A DNA stretch of 40,648 bases from Agarivorans sp. Toyoura001 (GCF_005405585.1 NZ_BJEQ01000028.1:1-40648), one strand, 5' to 3'. Positions 33,963-40,648 are shown, counted from the stretch's first letter. Program-made: numbers and translations. The notes: generated by a model not told the origin, from the sequence alone.

Positions 33963-34176
33963 TTATTGTTTAAAAAAACCATGCTCCCAGTTTGGGCTAG
34001 TGGCTTAGTTCGCCGCATTGCATGGCATTTATTTAGTAGCTGAATAAAACTTATACAATATTTTTCCTTTTATCTAGATGATGTTGCGAAAATGTGACGG
34101 CCGTAAAAGTTTATTTTTTGAACGATTGAGGGTGGCGGCTGTAAGTGATTTAAAATAAAGTACTTTACAATAATTG
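33963..34176. other. Divergent promoter region between sugar operon and lacI-like regulator
   Basis: The AT-rich sequence between the two operators must hold the promoters of both units, but no pair of -35/-10 boxes stands out clearly. No coding region, repeat or RNA was recognised. Confidence 0.5.
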
Positions 34177-34192
34177 ATGTAATCCGTTACAT
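34177..34192. promoter_or_regulatory. Candidate LacI-family operator 2
   Basis: ATGTAATCCGTTACAT has 6-bp matching arms (ATGTAA / TTACAT) like operator 1 but an imperfect centre. It lies 56 bases before the regulator's ATG, suggesting autoregulation and possibly looping with operator 1, 230 bases away. Confidence 0.65.
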
Positions 34193-34247
34193 TTTGTGCA
34201 GAGTTTAAGCAGTTTTTGCTAAGTTTTGTGGCTAGAAAGGACGCACT

Positions 34248-35237
34248 ATGCCGACCATTAAAGATGTTGCCAAGTTGGCGGGAGTCTCTACCGCAACGGT
34301 ATCTCGTGCGATGATGAACCCCGAAAAAGTGTCTGAAAAAACGCGCTTGAAGGTGGAGTTAGCGGTGGCGGAGTCAGGCTTTTCGCCCAACGTTATTGCC
34401 CGTAACTTACGCCGTAGTGAGTCCAAAACTATCGTTGTAATTGTGCCCGATATTGCCAATATGTTCTTTGCTAGCATCGTGCGTGGCATTCAGCAGGTGG
34501 CTTTAAACAATGGCTACAAAGTGCTGTTAGGGGACTCGATTCACACCGTTGAGCAAGCAAAAGCTTATATGGATTTAGTGCGCAGTAAGCAAGCCGATGG
34601 CATTATTTCGCTTACCGCTGAGCTGCCTATGGAGATCCGCCAAGGCACCGAAATTCCAATGGTAATGGCATGTGAGTACTTTCCTGGTTTTCCTATTCCC
34701 ACGGTGCGTATTGATAATCGCGGTTCAGCTAAGCGGGCGGTAGATTATTTGCTAGATATCGGCCATAGCCGAATAGGTTGCATTACAGGCCCTATGGAAA
34801 ACCCAATTTGTGTAGACCGAAAAGCCGGTTATCAGGATGGCTTGCAGCAAGTAAATATAGAGAGCGATGAAGCTGCTTTTGAAGATGGTGACTTTAGTTT
34901 TCAGTCGGGCTATAGCGCGTTTATGCGCCTGCATCAGCAATATGCAATGACCGCATTATTCTGCTTTAACGATATGATGGCACTGGGCGCAATGAAAGCC
35001 GCTACACAGCTGGGCATTAAAGTGCCACAAGACTTATCGATAGTCGGCTTCGACGATCTGCTATTTGCGGAATATACCAACCCAGAACTCACCACCATTC
35101 GCCAGCCTCAAGAAGATATAGGCAAAACGGCAGCTAATACCTTAATGAAGATTTTACAGGGCGGAAAAGCCAACCAAGACACCATTGTTCCTACCCAGTT
35201 GTTAGTCCGAGCCAGTTGTACTTCGCCGAAAAAGTAA
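34248..35237 (+). CDS. LacI-family transcriptional regulator of the sugar operon
   Basis: The 329-residue repressor has the N-terminal helix-turn-helix and hinge of the family (TIKDVAKLAGVSTATVSRAM, then NVIARNLRRSESKTI). A periplasmic-binding-protein-like sensor domain follows (VVIVPDIANMFFASIVRGI, ITGPMENP, FCFNDMMALGAMKAA, SIVGFDDLLFAEYTNPELTTI). Length and motifs are normal. It is transcribed away from the isomerase-dehydrogenase-ABC operon, with two related palindromes between them, so it most likely represses that operon until its sugar, or a derivative, binds. The ribosome binding site is AAAGGA. Confidence 0.95.
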   Translation: MPTIKDVAKLAGVSTATVSRAMMNPEKVSEKTRLKVELAVAESGFSPNVIARNLRRSESKTIVVIVPDIANMFFASIVRGIQQVALNNGYKVLLGDSIHTVEQAKAYMDLVRSKQADGIISLTAELPMEIRQGTEIPMVMACEYFPGFPIPTVRIDNRGSAKRAVDYLLDIGHSRIGCITGPMENPICVDRKAGYQDGLQQVNIESDEAAFEDGDFSFQSGYSAFMRLHQQYAMTALFCFNDMMALGAMKAATQLGIKVPQDLSIVGFDDLLFAEYTNPELTTIRQPQEDIGKTAANTLMKILQGGKANQDTIVPTQLLVRASCTSPKK

Positions 35238-35270
35238 GGCCTATTGGTTTATTTAAACTTATAGGCCTTT
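35236..35270. terminator. Bidirectional terminator after the lacI-like gene and the lipoprotein operon
   Basis: A perfect 9-bp stem AAGGCCTAT / ATAGGCCTT with a 16-base loop overlaps the regulator's stop codon. The minus strand continues ACTTTTT and the plus strand TGTTG, so it serves the minus-strand lipoprotein operon best. Confidence 0.8.
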
Positions 35271-35280
35271 GTTGAAGTGA

Positions 35281-35916
35281 CTATTTCACCGCTTCAGGTA
35301 AGTAAGGGCCATTTGGTAGATAAGTAGCGGCATCACCGTAAAACACTTGGTAATTAGCTGTTCTTGTTAAAGGCATATAATCAGGCGCCGCTCGATTAAT
35401 TGTCGCTGTAATTGCAGCGCCGATTAAATCTCCTAGTAAGTTTCCTGTAGAAGAATTCTGCGGGGTATATTCCATATGCTTGTCGGCTTGCCAAAGGACT
35501 TCTCCTTGTTTACCTCGAATCTCGTATGAGATATCCACAATTGTGGTACTAGAAAGTAATAGGTATGTTGTGTCCCAGCGGTTAATCGTTACGTAGAGAA
35601 CCGTATCTGCATTAAACATTTCTGCTAAAGAAGTGCTTGGTAGTTGATGGATCTCTTCAGCTTCATATAGACCTTCATATTCCAGTATAGTTTTCACCGT
35701 ATTGATAGGAAAAATATAGTAGCCTTTTTCCGCTAGCATCACTGGTAGTGAGCTGTAAACTGAAAGCGGGGCTTCAACATCTACACTATGGTTAACCACG
35801 GGTAAGATTAGAATTGAACGAGGCTCTCCTAGGTCGAATTCTTGTTCAGGAACAGGGGTAGACTGGCAAGCTGCTAAAAGAGTTACCATGAAAAACAAAA
35901 CTAATGGCTTTAACAT
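35281..35916 (-). CDS. DUF799 / GNA1162-family lipoprotein
   Basis: The 211-residue protein has a lipobox (LLAAC, Cys17) and the DUF799 family layout: SILILPVVNHSVDVEAPLSVYSSLPVMLAEKGYYIFPINTV, then an ADTVLYVTINRWDTTYLLL strand region and a glycine-rich segment (GNLLGDLIGAAITATI). The family includes Neisseria GNA1162, a surface-exposed lipoprotein with a TolB/CsgG-like N-terminal fold. It is the last gene of four consecutive lipoprotein genes and lies 1 base after the DUF4810 gene. The function of the set is not established. Confidence 0.88.
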   Translation of the reverse strand: MLKPLVLFFMVTLLAACQSTPVPEQEFDLGEPRSILILPVVNHSVDVEAPLSVYSSLPVMLAEKGYYIFPINTVKTILEYEGLYEAEEIHQLPSTSLAEMFNADTVLYVTINRWDTTYLLLSSTTIVDISYEIRGKQGEVLWQADKHMEYTPQNSSTGNLLGDLIGAAITATINRAAPDYMPLTRTANYQVFYGDAATYLPNGPYLPEAVK

Positions 35917-35917
35917 G

Positions 35918-36286
35918 TTATTTACTCTCTTCAGTATCAGTTTGTCGTTCTAGATTTTGTACAATGGCATCCATTAAAGGCTTACTTTCTGGCCATGTTT
36001 CAGCTTCTTTTTTATAAAAACTGATCGCGTTATTAATATCGCCTGTTTTCAGTTTAAAAGTTCCAACTTCAGCATAAAGACCTGGCGCTGGAGTCTGATT
36101 ATTGTTTTCTAATTGAAGAATATGAGCTTCCATTAATTCGGGAAAGTTTGCCGCTTCAACAGGGTCGTAGTAATACTCATAAATACCTTCATCGTAGCCT
36201 CCCCAGTTATAAAGAGTCGTTTGCGTTGACGTGCATCCAGATAAAAAACTAACAAATAGTATTAAGCAAAATCGTAAATCGTTCAT
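35918..36286 (-). CDS. DUF4810-family lipoprotein
   Basis: The 122-residue lipoprotein (FLSGC lipobox, Cys18) has the DUF4810 signature LYNWGGYDEGIYEYYYDP right after the signal. A helical, TPR-like part follows (GLYAEVGTFKLKTGDINNAISFYKKEAETWPES). DUF4810 proteins are regularly encoded between CsgG-like and DUF799 lipoproteins, as here and in Neisseria. It abuts the previous gene with no gap. A role as a helper of the CsgG-like protein is inferred from the context only. Confidence 0.87.
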   Translation of the reverse strand: MNDLRFCLILFVSFLSGCTSTQTTLYNWGGYDEGIYEYYYDPVEAANFPELMEAHILQLENNNQTPAPGLYAEVGTFKLKTGDINNAISFYKKEAETWPESKPLMDAIVQNLERQTDTEESK

Positions 36287-36613
36287 TTAGTTCACTACCA
36301 TATGTTTAGTAACGCCATCACCCAAGTAAATAGTCTCTTTTTGGATGATCTCACCAGCCTTTTTTAGCTCAATTTGGTGAGTGCCAGATAACACTCTTAG
36401 TGCGGCTTTTTCAGCTTGGTAATCTGAAGCAAGTCCTGACTCTAAACCGTCAACCCAAACAGAATAATCGCTTAAATTTATTTGCTCTGATGCGGCAATA
36501 AATGACAATTGTGGTCGGTTATCTATCGTTGTGCTGGTAGACGTGGGCATTTGTACACATGCTGACAAGCCGACTAAACTTAGCAGCAGAACAATAAGAG
36601 TATTTCTAATCAT
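36287..36613 (-). CDS. Small PEGA-like lipoprotein
   Basis: The 108-residue lipoprotein (GLSAC lipobox, Cys19) is not one I can name. The mature part has a beta-rich pattern (YSVWVDGLESG, LRVLSGTHQIELKKAGEIIQKETIYLGDGV), like a PEGA-type surface-layer domain. Its start codon overlaps the stop of the csgG-like gene (TAATG), and the next gene follows without a gap, so it is made together with the others. It is not part of the three-gene CsgG/DUF4810/DUF799 set as I know it from Neisseria. Confidence 0.72.
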   Translation of the reverse strand: MIRNTLIVLLLSLVGLSACVQMPTSTSTTIDNRPQLSFIAASEQINLSDYSVWVDGLESGLASDYQAEKAALRVLSGTHQIELKKAGEIIQKETIYLGDGVTKHMVVN

Positions 36614-37596
36614 TATTTGGTCTCCATTACGTCAACGGTAGTAATGTCTAAATTATTCATTGGGCCATCAATTACCTCTGCGATCGCGCCCTCATTGGTT
36701 TCGCTTTCGCCGAATAGTTGAATAACTTTGATTTTTCCTACTTTCTTACCAGGAAGAGTAACTGTAAATCCTGTTTGCTTGGATTTTACCTCTTTCCCTT
36801 TGGTGACAATATCAAACTCCATTTCTTCGGAAACACCTTGGCTTGCACCACCACTGATGTAAATGAGTCCGTCTTCAATGGCAAGAATGTCAGTTTTCCA
36901 AGGCCTTTTTTGGATTTGCGCTGTTAGTTTGTTGACCGCATCAGAAATAGCGTTGGAAATAGCTAAATCATTGAGTGTGCCATCATATGAAGCTTTAGAC
37001 CCAAACCCTGCTACTGAAGCAGATTCCGTCGACGCTTCGCCGGCACCAGATAAAGAGTGGTAAACGTGTCCGGTTTTAGAGTCGACCAAGCGCAAGTCTA
37101 CTTTTGCATGTGCTACTTGCGTCTTAGTTGAAGACAGAAATCCTGATTCACCTTCAGTTTTTCTTCCAAACTCTGTTAAGGAGCCAATAATTAGTGTATC
37201 TACACCGATTAAATCCAAGCTTTCACCGGTCAGGGCTGCTTCGTCTTTTAAGCGTTCTATATCAGGGCGTTCGAATACTAAATAACTTCCTGACTCTGTC
37301 AGAGCTTTAGATAACATATCCGTTACCTGCTTGCCTAATACGTCCCCTTTTGAGTCCCTGAGTAGGCTTTTCCCGTAAATCGTTTCATTTGTTATACGGC
37401 CCAAAGCCACTTTTCTCTTTAGTAGAGGTTGGGCAGGAGTTGTTAAGGCTTGTTGAGCTTCGAGTTGTTGCTCTTGCGAGTTCTTATTCTCGACTGATTC
37501 AACCTGAGGGGACTGAGTAGAACAAGCCGATAGTAGGACCGAGGTTAATATTGCTAATCCGATACGATGGGGTTGTTTTGTCATAAGTAAACTCAC
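36613..37596 (-). CDS. CsgG/HfaB-family outer-membrane lipoprotein
   Basis: The 327-residue lipoprotein (LLSAC lipobox) has the CsgG/HfaB-like domain: RKVALGRITNETIYG, DMLSKALTESGSYLVFERPDIERL, DTLIIGSLTEFGRKTEG, KVDLRLVDSKTGHVYHSLSGAGEAS, followed by DAVNKL. CsgG itself forms the curli export pore; no curli subunit (csgA/B) is seen nearby, so this is a different export or envelope function. A C-terminal extension of about 100 residues (ISGGASQGVSEEMEFDI...) has a further beta-rich domain. The start is either GTG at 37596 or ATG at 37584. It is the first gene of the lipoprotein operon. Confidence 0.85.
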   Translation of the reverse strand: MSLLMTKQPHRIGLAILTSVLLSACSTQSPQVESVENKNSQEQQLEAQQALTTPAQPLLKRKVALGRITNETIYGKSLLRDSKGDVLGKQVTDMLSKALTESGSYLVFERPDIERLKDEAALTGESLDLIGVDTLIIGSLTEFGRKTEGESGFLSSTKTQVAHAKVDLRLVDSKTGHVYHSLSGAGEASTESASVAGFGSKASYDGTLNDLAISNAISDAVNKLTAQIQKRPWKTDILAIEDGLIYISGGASQGVSEEMEFDIVTKGKEVKSKQTGFTVTLPGKKVGKIKVIQLFGESETNEGAIAEVIDGPMNNLDITTVDVMETK

Positions 37597-37859
37597 ATTA
37601 ATATTTCCATTATCAATAGTGATGGGAATATATCACAATGCGATGCGGAAGGTTTGATCTGATAAGTATTTTTATAAAATAATATAAAACGGAAATGTAC
37701 TGTTTTTCATTGACATAGCATTACTCTTCCTTTGTTTTCTAGATTTGTGAAATGGCTATAAAGTCACCAAACAATTCATTTTGTATTGAACGCCTACAAT
37801 TGGTTTTATCTGCTATCTTAAAGCGAATTAATTGTTGTTTTGTCGTGTAAGGATTATCG

Positions 37860-38408
37860 ATGCTATTAGATTCCACCATCTGTGATTTCGGCTGGCAAGC
37901 GCCTAACTTCACCTTAAAAGACGCTTATGGAACCACCTATACGATGAGTGAACAGCTCGGTGATAATGGCATGCTGATCATGTTTATTTGTAATCATTGT
38001 CCTTATGTTCAACGCATTGCTGAGCGCTTAGCCGAAGACACTAAGCAGCTAATGAGTGAAGGTATCAATGTACTGGCTGTTATGTCGAATGACTACCGGA
38101 CGGTCGCTGAAGATTCACCAGAGAACATGAAACTGTTTGCCAAAAAACATGCTTTTGAGTTTCCTTATTTGGTCGATGAAAACCAGGTCGTAGGTAAGCA
38201 ATACAAGGCGGTATGTACGCCTGATTTTTTTGGCTTTAATCACCGAGGAGAGTTGCAATACCGAGGGCGTTTAGATGATGCTCGCATGGGGGAAGCATCG
38301 GCTAGAACGCCTGAGCTGCTTAATGCAATGCGGCTAATCGCCGCAACAGATCTAGGACCAAAAGGGCAAATGCCAAGTATGGGCTGCTCAATAAAATGGC
38401 GAAACTAG
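37860..38408 (+). CDS. Peroxiredoxin-like thioredoxin-fold protein
   Basis: The 182-residue protein has the layout of the AhpC/TSA-like PRX-like group. APNFTLKDAYGTTYTMSE comes first, then MLIMFICNHCPYVQRIAERL with a C-x-x-C active site, VLAVMSNDYRTVAEDSPENM, the CTPDFFGF segment with a further Cys, and a C-terminal MPSMGCSIKW. No signal peptide is seen, so it is cytosolic. A thiol-dependent redox role is likely; the electron donor and substrate are unknown. It is monocistronic and divergent from the lipoprotein operon. The shared upstream gap (37597-37859) is very AT-rich, with no clear operator. Confidence 0.9.
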   Translation: MLLDSTICDFGWQAPNFTLKDAYGTTYTMSEQLGDNGMLIMFICNHCPYVQRIAERLAEDTKQLMSEGINVLAVMSNDYRTVAEDSPENMKLFAKKHAFEFPYLVDENQVVGKQYKAVCTPDFFGFNHRGELQYRGRLDDARMGEASARTPELLNAMRLIAATDLGPKGQMPSMGCSIKWRN

Positions 38409-38473
38409 CAGCTGGCATTTACCTACGTGGTGCTGTTGGGAGACAACTATGCTCGTAAAAGAATAGAGTAAAA

Positions 38474-38496
38474 ATTATCAAAAAATAATTGATAAT
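38474..38496. promoter_or_regulatory. Palindrome upstream of the monooxygenase-fold gene (operator candidate)
   Basis: ATTATCAA-N7-TTGATAAT is a perfect 8-bp inverted repeat with the long-spaced T-N11-A character of LysR-family sites, about 95 bases before the ATG at 38591. A LysR gene is encoded just downstream at 39077, so it is a candidate target site. Confidence 0.45.
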
Positions 38497-38590
38497 AATT
38501 CAAACTTAAGGCTGTTTTACGTTTCACGAAGCAAAGCTAGTATTGATTATGTTAGAGCAAAGCACGACATATCACTGAGAGGAATTCACC

Positions 38591-38881
38591 ATGTCTACAC
38601 TAACAATTGTTGCAAACATTAAAGCAAATGCAGATAAGATTGATTTGGTAAAAGCCGAGTTGTTAAAGCTAATCGAAGTAACTCGCGCAGAAGAAGGCTG
38701 TATTAATTACGATCTCCATCAAGACAATGATAATCCAGCTCACTTCATGTTTTACGAGAATTGGACCTCTCGCGAGCTATGGCAAACTCACATGGGTAAT
38801 ACTCATTTAGCTGAGTACATGGCAGCCACCGAAGGCGCAGTAGAAGAGTTTGTATTGAATGAAATGACCCAAATTGCCTAG
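38591..38881 (+). CDS. Antibiotic biosynthesis monooxygenase (ABM/YgiN) family protein
   Basis: The 96-residue dimeric ferredoxin-like-fold protein begins TLTIVANIKANADKIDLVKAELLKL and has EEGCINYDLHQDNDNPAHFMFYENW, the ABM signature. The family includes quinol monooxygenase YgiN and heme-degrading relatives. The LysR gene downstream and a palindrome upstream suggest it is an inducible enzyme acting on a small quinone-like or stress-related compound. The ribosome binding site GAGAGGA is strong. It is followed by a perfect terminator. Confidence 0.92.
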   Translation: MSTLTIVANIKANADKIDLVKAELLKLIEVTRAEEGCINYDLHQDNDNPAHFMFYENWTSRELWQTHMGNTHLAEYMAATEGAVEEFVLNEMTQIA

Positions 38882-38910
38882 TGTGAAACTGCGAATTCAA
38901 GTTGTATGTG

Positions 38911-38943
38911 AAAGGCTGCTAGATAGTGATCTAGCAGCCTTTT
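38911..38943 (+). terminator. Intrinsic terminator after the ABM-fold gene
   Basis: A perfect 14-bp stem (AAAGGCTGCTAGAT / ATCTAGCAGCCTTT) with an AGTG loop, followed by TAGTTT, starts 29 bases after the stop. Confidence 0.92.
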
Positions 38944-39076
38944 AGTTTATATTATCCTAGCTATATGCGTTAGCCTTAAGCCGCTTTAAGTACGGCTTTA
39001 CAGGCAGTACCAACTAAGACTTAAGCTGCGGTACACCGGTTGACGAATACATTTTGTGTATCTAGTAGGGAGGCAT

Positions 39077-39976
39077 ATGATTGATAACTTAGAGCTTCAT
39101 CACTTACGCACTTTAAATGCGCTTTATGCCAGTCAAAATTTGTCTTTGGCCTCTGAAAAGCTGCATATCTCTCAGCAGGCCATTAGTGCAAAACTAAAGA
39201 AAATGAGAGTGTTACTTGGTGATCGCTTATTTGTTGCTGAGGGGCATGGGGTGGTGCCAACACCTTATGCGAAGCATATTCAACCTTATATTGAGTCGGT
39301 GCTTAGCAACCTCAATGCAATTCCCGTTGCCTCGCAAATAGACCATCGTGACTTACCAAGAGCGGTTGTTGTATCGGCCACCGATTATGCGCAACAGGTG
39401 CTAGTGAAAGAGCTGGCGATAAGGCTAAAACTATACAGCCCCAACACTAAGATGCTGATAATGAACGTAGAATTCAATTCTTTGAATAAGAAAATGAGCC
39501 AAGGTGAAATAGATTTGGTATTCACTACATCTGCTTATGTTCCAGAGGGGCTAAACCTAGAGCGCTTGCTTACCGAGAAGTATTGTTGCGTAGCAGCGAA
39601 ACCTTTGGAGAGTGAGCGAGGCCATTTGAGTTTGAAGGAGTTAGTTGAGCATGAGTTTGTGGTGACCAACCCCGCTAGCAGCAGCTTGTTGGGTTCAGCC
39701 GATGCATGGTTTCAGCAGCAAGGCTTACAGCGTAAGGTCGCGGTCTCTGCTCCTAGCTTCTATTTGGCTAAACAGCTTATCAAGTCGAGTGATTTGGTCG
39801 GCTTTATTCCTTCACGTTTGCTACCAGAAGATGGTTTGTATGCGATTCCCCTAGTTAAATATCCGCCTGGTTATGAACTGGTCGCAGCATTTCATCCCAG
39901 TGTGGCTAACGACCCCTTAATACAATGGTTGATTGAACAAGTTAAGTTGATTGCTAAGGAGCTTGCATCTGCCTAG
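39077..39976 (+). CDS. LysR-family transcriptional regulator
   Basis: The 299-residue LysR-type regulator has a winged helix-turn-helix (LHHLRTLNALYASQNLSLAS, HISQQAISAKLKKMRVLLGDRLFV). A type 2 periplasmic-binding-like effector domain follows (VVVSATDYAQQVLVKEL, GEIDLVFTTSAYVPEGL, KSSDLVGFIPSRLL). The ATG at 39077 has GGGAGG upstream and is preferred over a start 7 codons earlier, which includes the site. It lies between the ABM-fold gene and ridA in the same direction. A 21-bp perfect palindrome overlaps its stop codon. The effector is not known. Confidence 0.93.
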   Translation: MIDNLELHHLRTLNALYASQNLSLASEKLHISQQAISAKLKKMRVLLGDRLFVAEGHGVVPTPYAKHIQPYIESVLSNLNAIPVASQIDHRDLPRAVVVSATDYAQQVLVKELAIRLKLYSPNTKMLIMNVEFNSLNKKMSQGEIDLVFTTSAYVPEGLNLERLLTEKYCCVAAKPLESERGHLSLKELVEHEFVVTNPASSSLLGSADAWFQQQGLQRKVAVSAPSFYLAKQLIKSSDLVGFIPSRLLPEDGLYAIPLVKYPPGYELVAAFHPSVANDPLIQWLIEQVKLIAKELASA

Positions 39977-39995
39977 CTTGTAGCTGCTACAAGCT
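39975..39995 (+). promoter_or_regulatory. 21-bp palindrome at the lysR stop / ridA upstream region
   Basis: AGCTTGTAGC-T-GCTACAAGCT is a perfect inverted repeat of 10-bp arms around one base, starting at the second base of the lysR stop codon and 68 bases before ridA. No T tract follows, so an operator is more likely than a terminator. Confidence 0.5.
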
Positions 39996-40062
39996 GTGCT
40001 TGATTGTTTGGTTTAAGCGAGCTGATTACTCTTCAGGGTGTTTAACACTCTAGGAGAAGAAT

Positions 40063-40464
40063 ATGAGTATTGTAAAAGTAAACCCTGACAATCTTTACGA
40101 TGGTTCTGCAAATGGCTTATCTCAAGCGACAGTATCAAACAAACTTGGTTTGGTGTTTGTGTCGGGGCAAGTTGATTGGTCAGCCGATTTCGTCGTACAA
40201 AATAGCGATATTGCAGGCCAAGCTGATGTCGCTTTCACTCACTTAAAAACTGTATTGGATGCAGCTGGCTCGTCGATGGAAAAGCTACTGCAAGTGCGAA
40301 TTTTTGTAAGAGGTGAAGTATCTGAACATATGCAAAGTATTACTCCTGTATTAACCAAATACTTAGGGGAAGTTCGTCCTGCTTTAACTGGGGTCGGCGT
40401 GACTTCTTTAGCGAGTCCAGAGATGCTTATTGAGATAGAAGCGGTGGCCGAACTAGCGGATTAA
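40063..40464 (+). CDS. RidA/YjgF-family enamine/imine deaminase
   Basis: The 133-residue protein of the RidA/YER057c/UK114 family (trimeric, cytosolic) hydrolyses reactive enamine and imine intermediates of amino acid metabolism, or acts in related catabolic steps. Family motifs: LYDGSANGLSQATVS at the substrate entrance, LVFVSGQVDWSADF, and VRIFVRGEVSEHMQ with the conserved Arg. The C-terminus is RPALTGVGVTSLASPEMLIEIEAVAEL. It is the last gene of the cluster with LysR and ends with a strong terminator. The N-terminal segment differs from archetypal RidA, so it may be one of the Rid2-7 subgroups. Confidence 0.92.
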   Translation: MSIVKVNPDNLYDGSANGLSQATVSNKLGLVFVSGQVDWSADFVVQNSDIAGQADVAFTHLKTVLDAAGSSMEKLLQVRIFVRGEVSEHMQSITPVLTKYLGEVRPALTGVGVTSLASPEMLIEIEAVAELAD

Positions 40465-40482
40465 GCCTCTTTTAGCGGCAAT

Positions 40483-40513
40483 AAAAAAAGCCAGTCAATT
40501 GACTGGCTTTTTT
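40483..40513 (+). terminator. Intrinsic terminator after ridA
   Basis: The stem AAGCCAGTCAATTGACTGGCTT, with A and T tracts extending the pairing, is a 31-base near-perfect palindrome. Six T residues are followed by 7 bases and then the IS end. Confidence 0.93.
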
Positions 40514-40522
40514 ACATTCTAT

Positions 40523-40648
40523 TGTCCCGTCCGGAAATAGGTTGACATAAAGAGGACGTCTTTATGACAACACCCATTAACTCAAGCCGTAAGCGCACAC
40601 AACGAGATTACACCTTAGCCTTTAAATTAGGTGTTGTAGCGCGCATCG
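40523..40648 (+). mobile_element. Right IS copy, 5' end only (IS3-like)
   Basis: This is the same element end as at the left, in inverted orientation relative to it: TGTCCCGTCCGGAAATAGG, then a leader and the first OrfA codons, cut by the window end. It differs from the left copy by one silent base. No target duplication can be judged, since the distal ends are outside the window. Confidence 0.85.
40564..40648 (+). CDS. Transposase OrfA, N-terminal fragment (cut by window edge)
   Basis: 28 codons of the same OrfA as at the left edge run off the right end. The ATG lies inside a hairpin (40546-40566, arms CATAAAGA / TCTTTATG) that also holds most of the AGAGGA ribosome binding site, so translation from read-through messages should be low. 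Confidence 0.75.
   Translation, partial: MTTPINSSRKRTQRDYTLAFKLGVVARI

Noticed and set aside
1-40648. Composite transposon formed by two inverted IS copies
   Set aside because: The interior carries core genes in their conserved gammaproteobacterial order (metK, tkt-epd-pgk-fba, gshB, ruvX), and both IS ends face inward with their 5' ends only. Nothing shows mobility of the block as a unit.

Overview
The window is a 40.6 kb gammaproteobacterial chromosomal segment of moderate GC. Gene order and protein character suggest a marine Alteromonadales/Vibrio/Shewanella-like organism; the genus cannot be fixed from the sequence alone. Two gene blocks support this: ruvX-yqgE-gshB-rsmE-sprT-metK, and tkt-epd-pgk-fba. 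Both ends run into inverted copies of the same insertion sequence (first 28 codons of an IS3-like OrfA). The window probably covers one complete unique region between two copies of a multicopy IS.

Layout: (1) 180-4842, minus strand: ruvX, yqgE, gshB, rsmE, sprT and metK, with a candidate MetJ operator in front of metK. (2) 5250-7455, minus strand: an exported thioredoxin-like protein and a divergent CLC-family protein that lacks the usual gating glutamate. (3) 7664-13166, plus strand: transketolase, erythrose-4-phosphate dehydrogenase, phosphoglycerate kinase and class II aldolase. (4) 13602-28004, plus strand: a complete Lap-type biofilm adhesin operon. It holds a LapA/BpfA-like adhesin, the type I secretion ATPase, adaptor and TolC-like pore, an OmpA-like lipoprotein, the LapG-type periplasmic protease, the LapD-type c-di-GMP receptor and a SIMPL-domain protein. 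(5) 28133-33897, minus strand: a sugar uptake and oxidation operon (TIM-barrel isomerase/epimerase, Gfo/Idh/MocA dehydrogenase, Rbs-type ABC transporter), divergent from a LacI-family regulator at 34248 with two palindromic candidate operators between them. (6) 35281-37596, minus strand: four exported lipoproteins in tight succession (CsgG-like, small PEGA-like, DUF4810, DUF799/GNA1162). (7) 37860-40464, plus strand: a peroxiredoxin-like thioredoxin-fold protein, an antibiotic-biosynthesis-monooxygenase-fold protein, a LysR regulator and a RidA-family protein.

How the genes work together: in the adhesin operon, the secretion system exports LapA, whose N-terminal retention module holds it in the outer membrane. 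LapG cuts after a TAAG-type site (present here at residues 108-111) when c-di-GMP is low, and LapD sequesters LapG when c-di-GMP is high. Every component needed is encoded in one co-directional run.

The least expected observations are as follows. Both IS copies sit in the same orientation and at the same distance (6 T, then 7 nt) behind an intrinsic terminator, and both carry a hairpin that would occlude their own ribosome binding site and start codon. The adhesin gene carries a very recent exact 324-bp unit duplication. Perfect hairpins lie between adhesin and ATPase and between adaptor and pore genes. The CLC protein has Val in place of the gating Glu.
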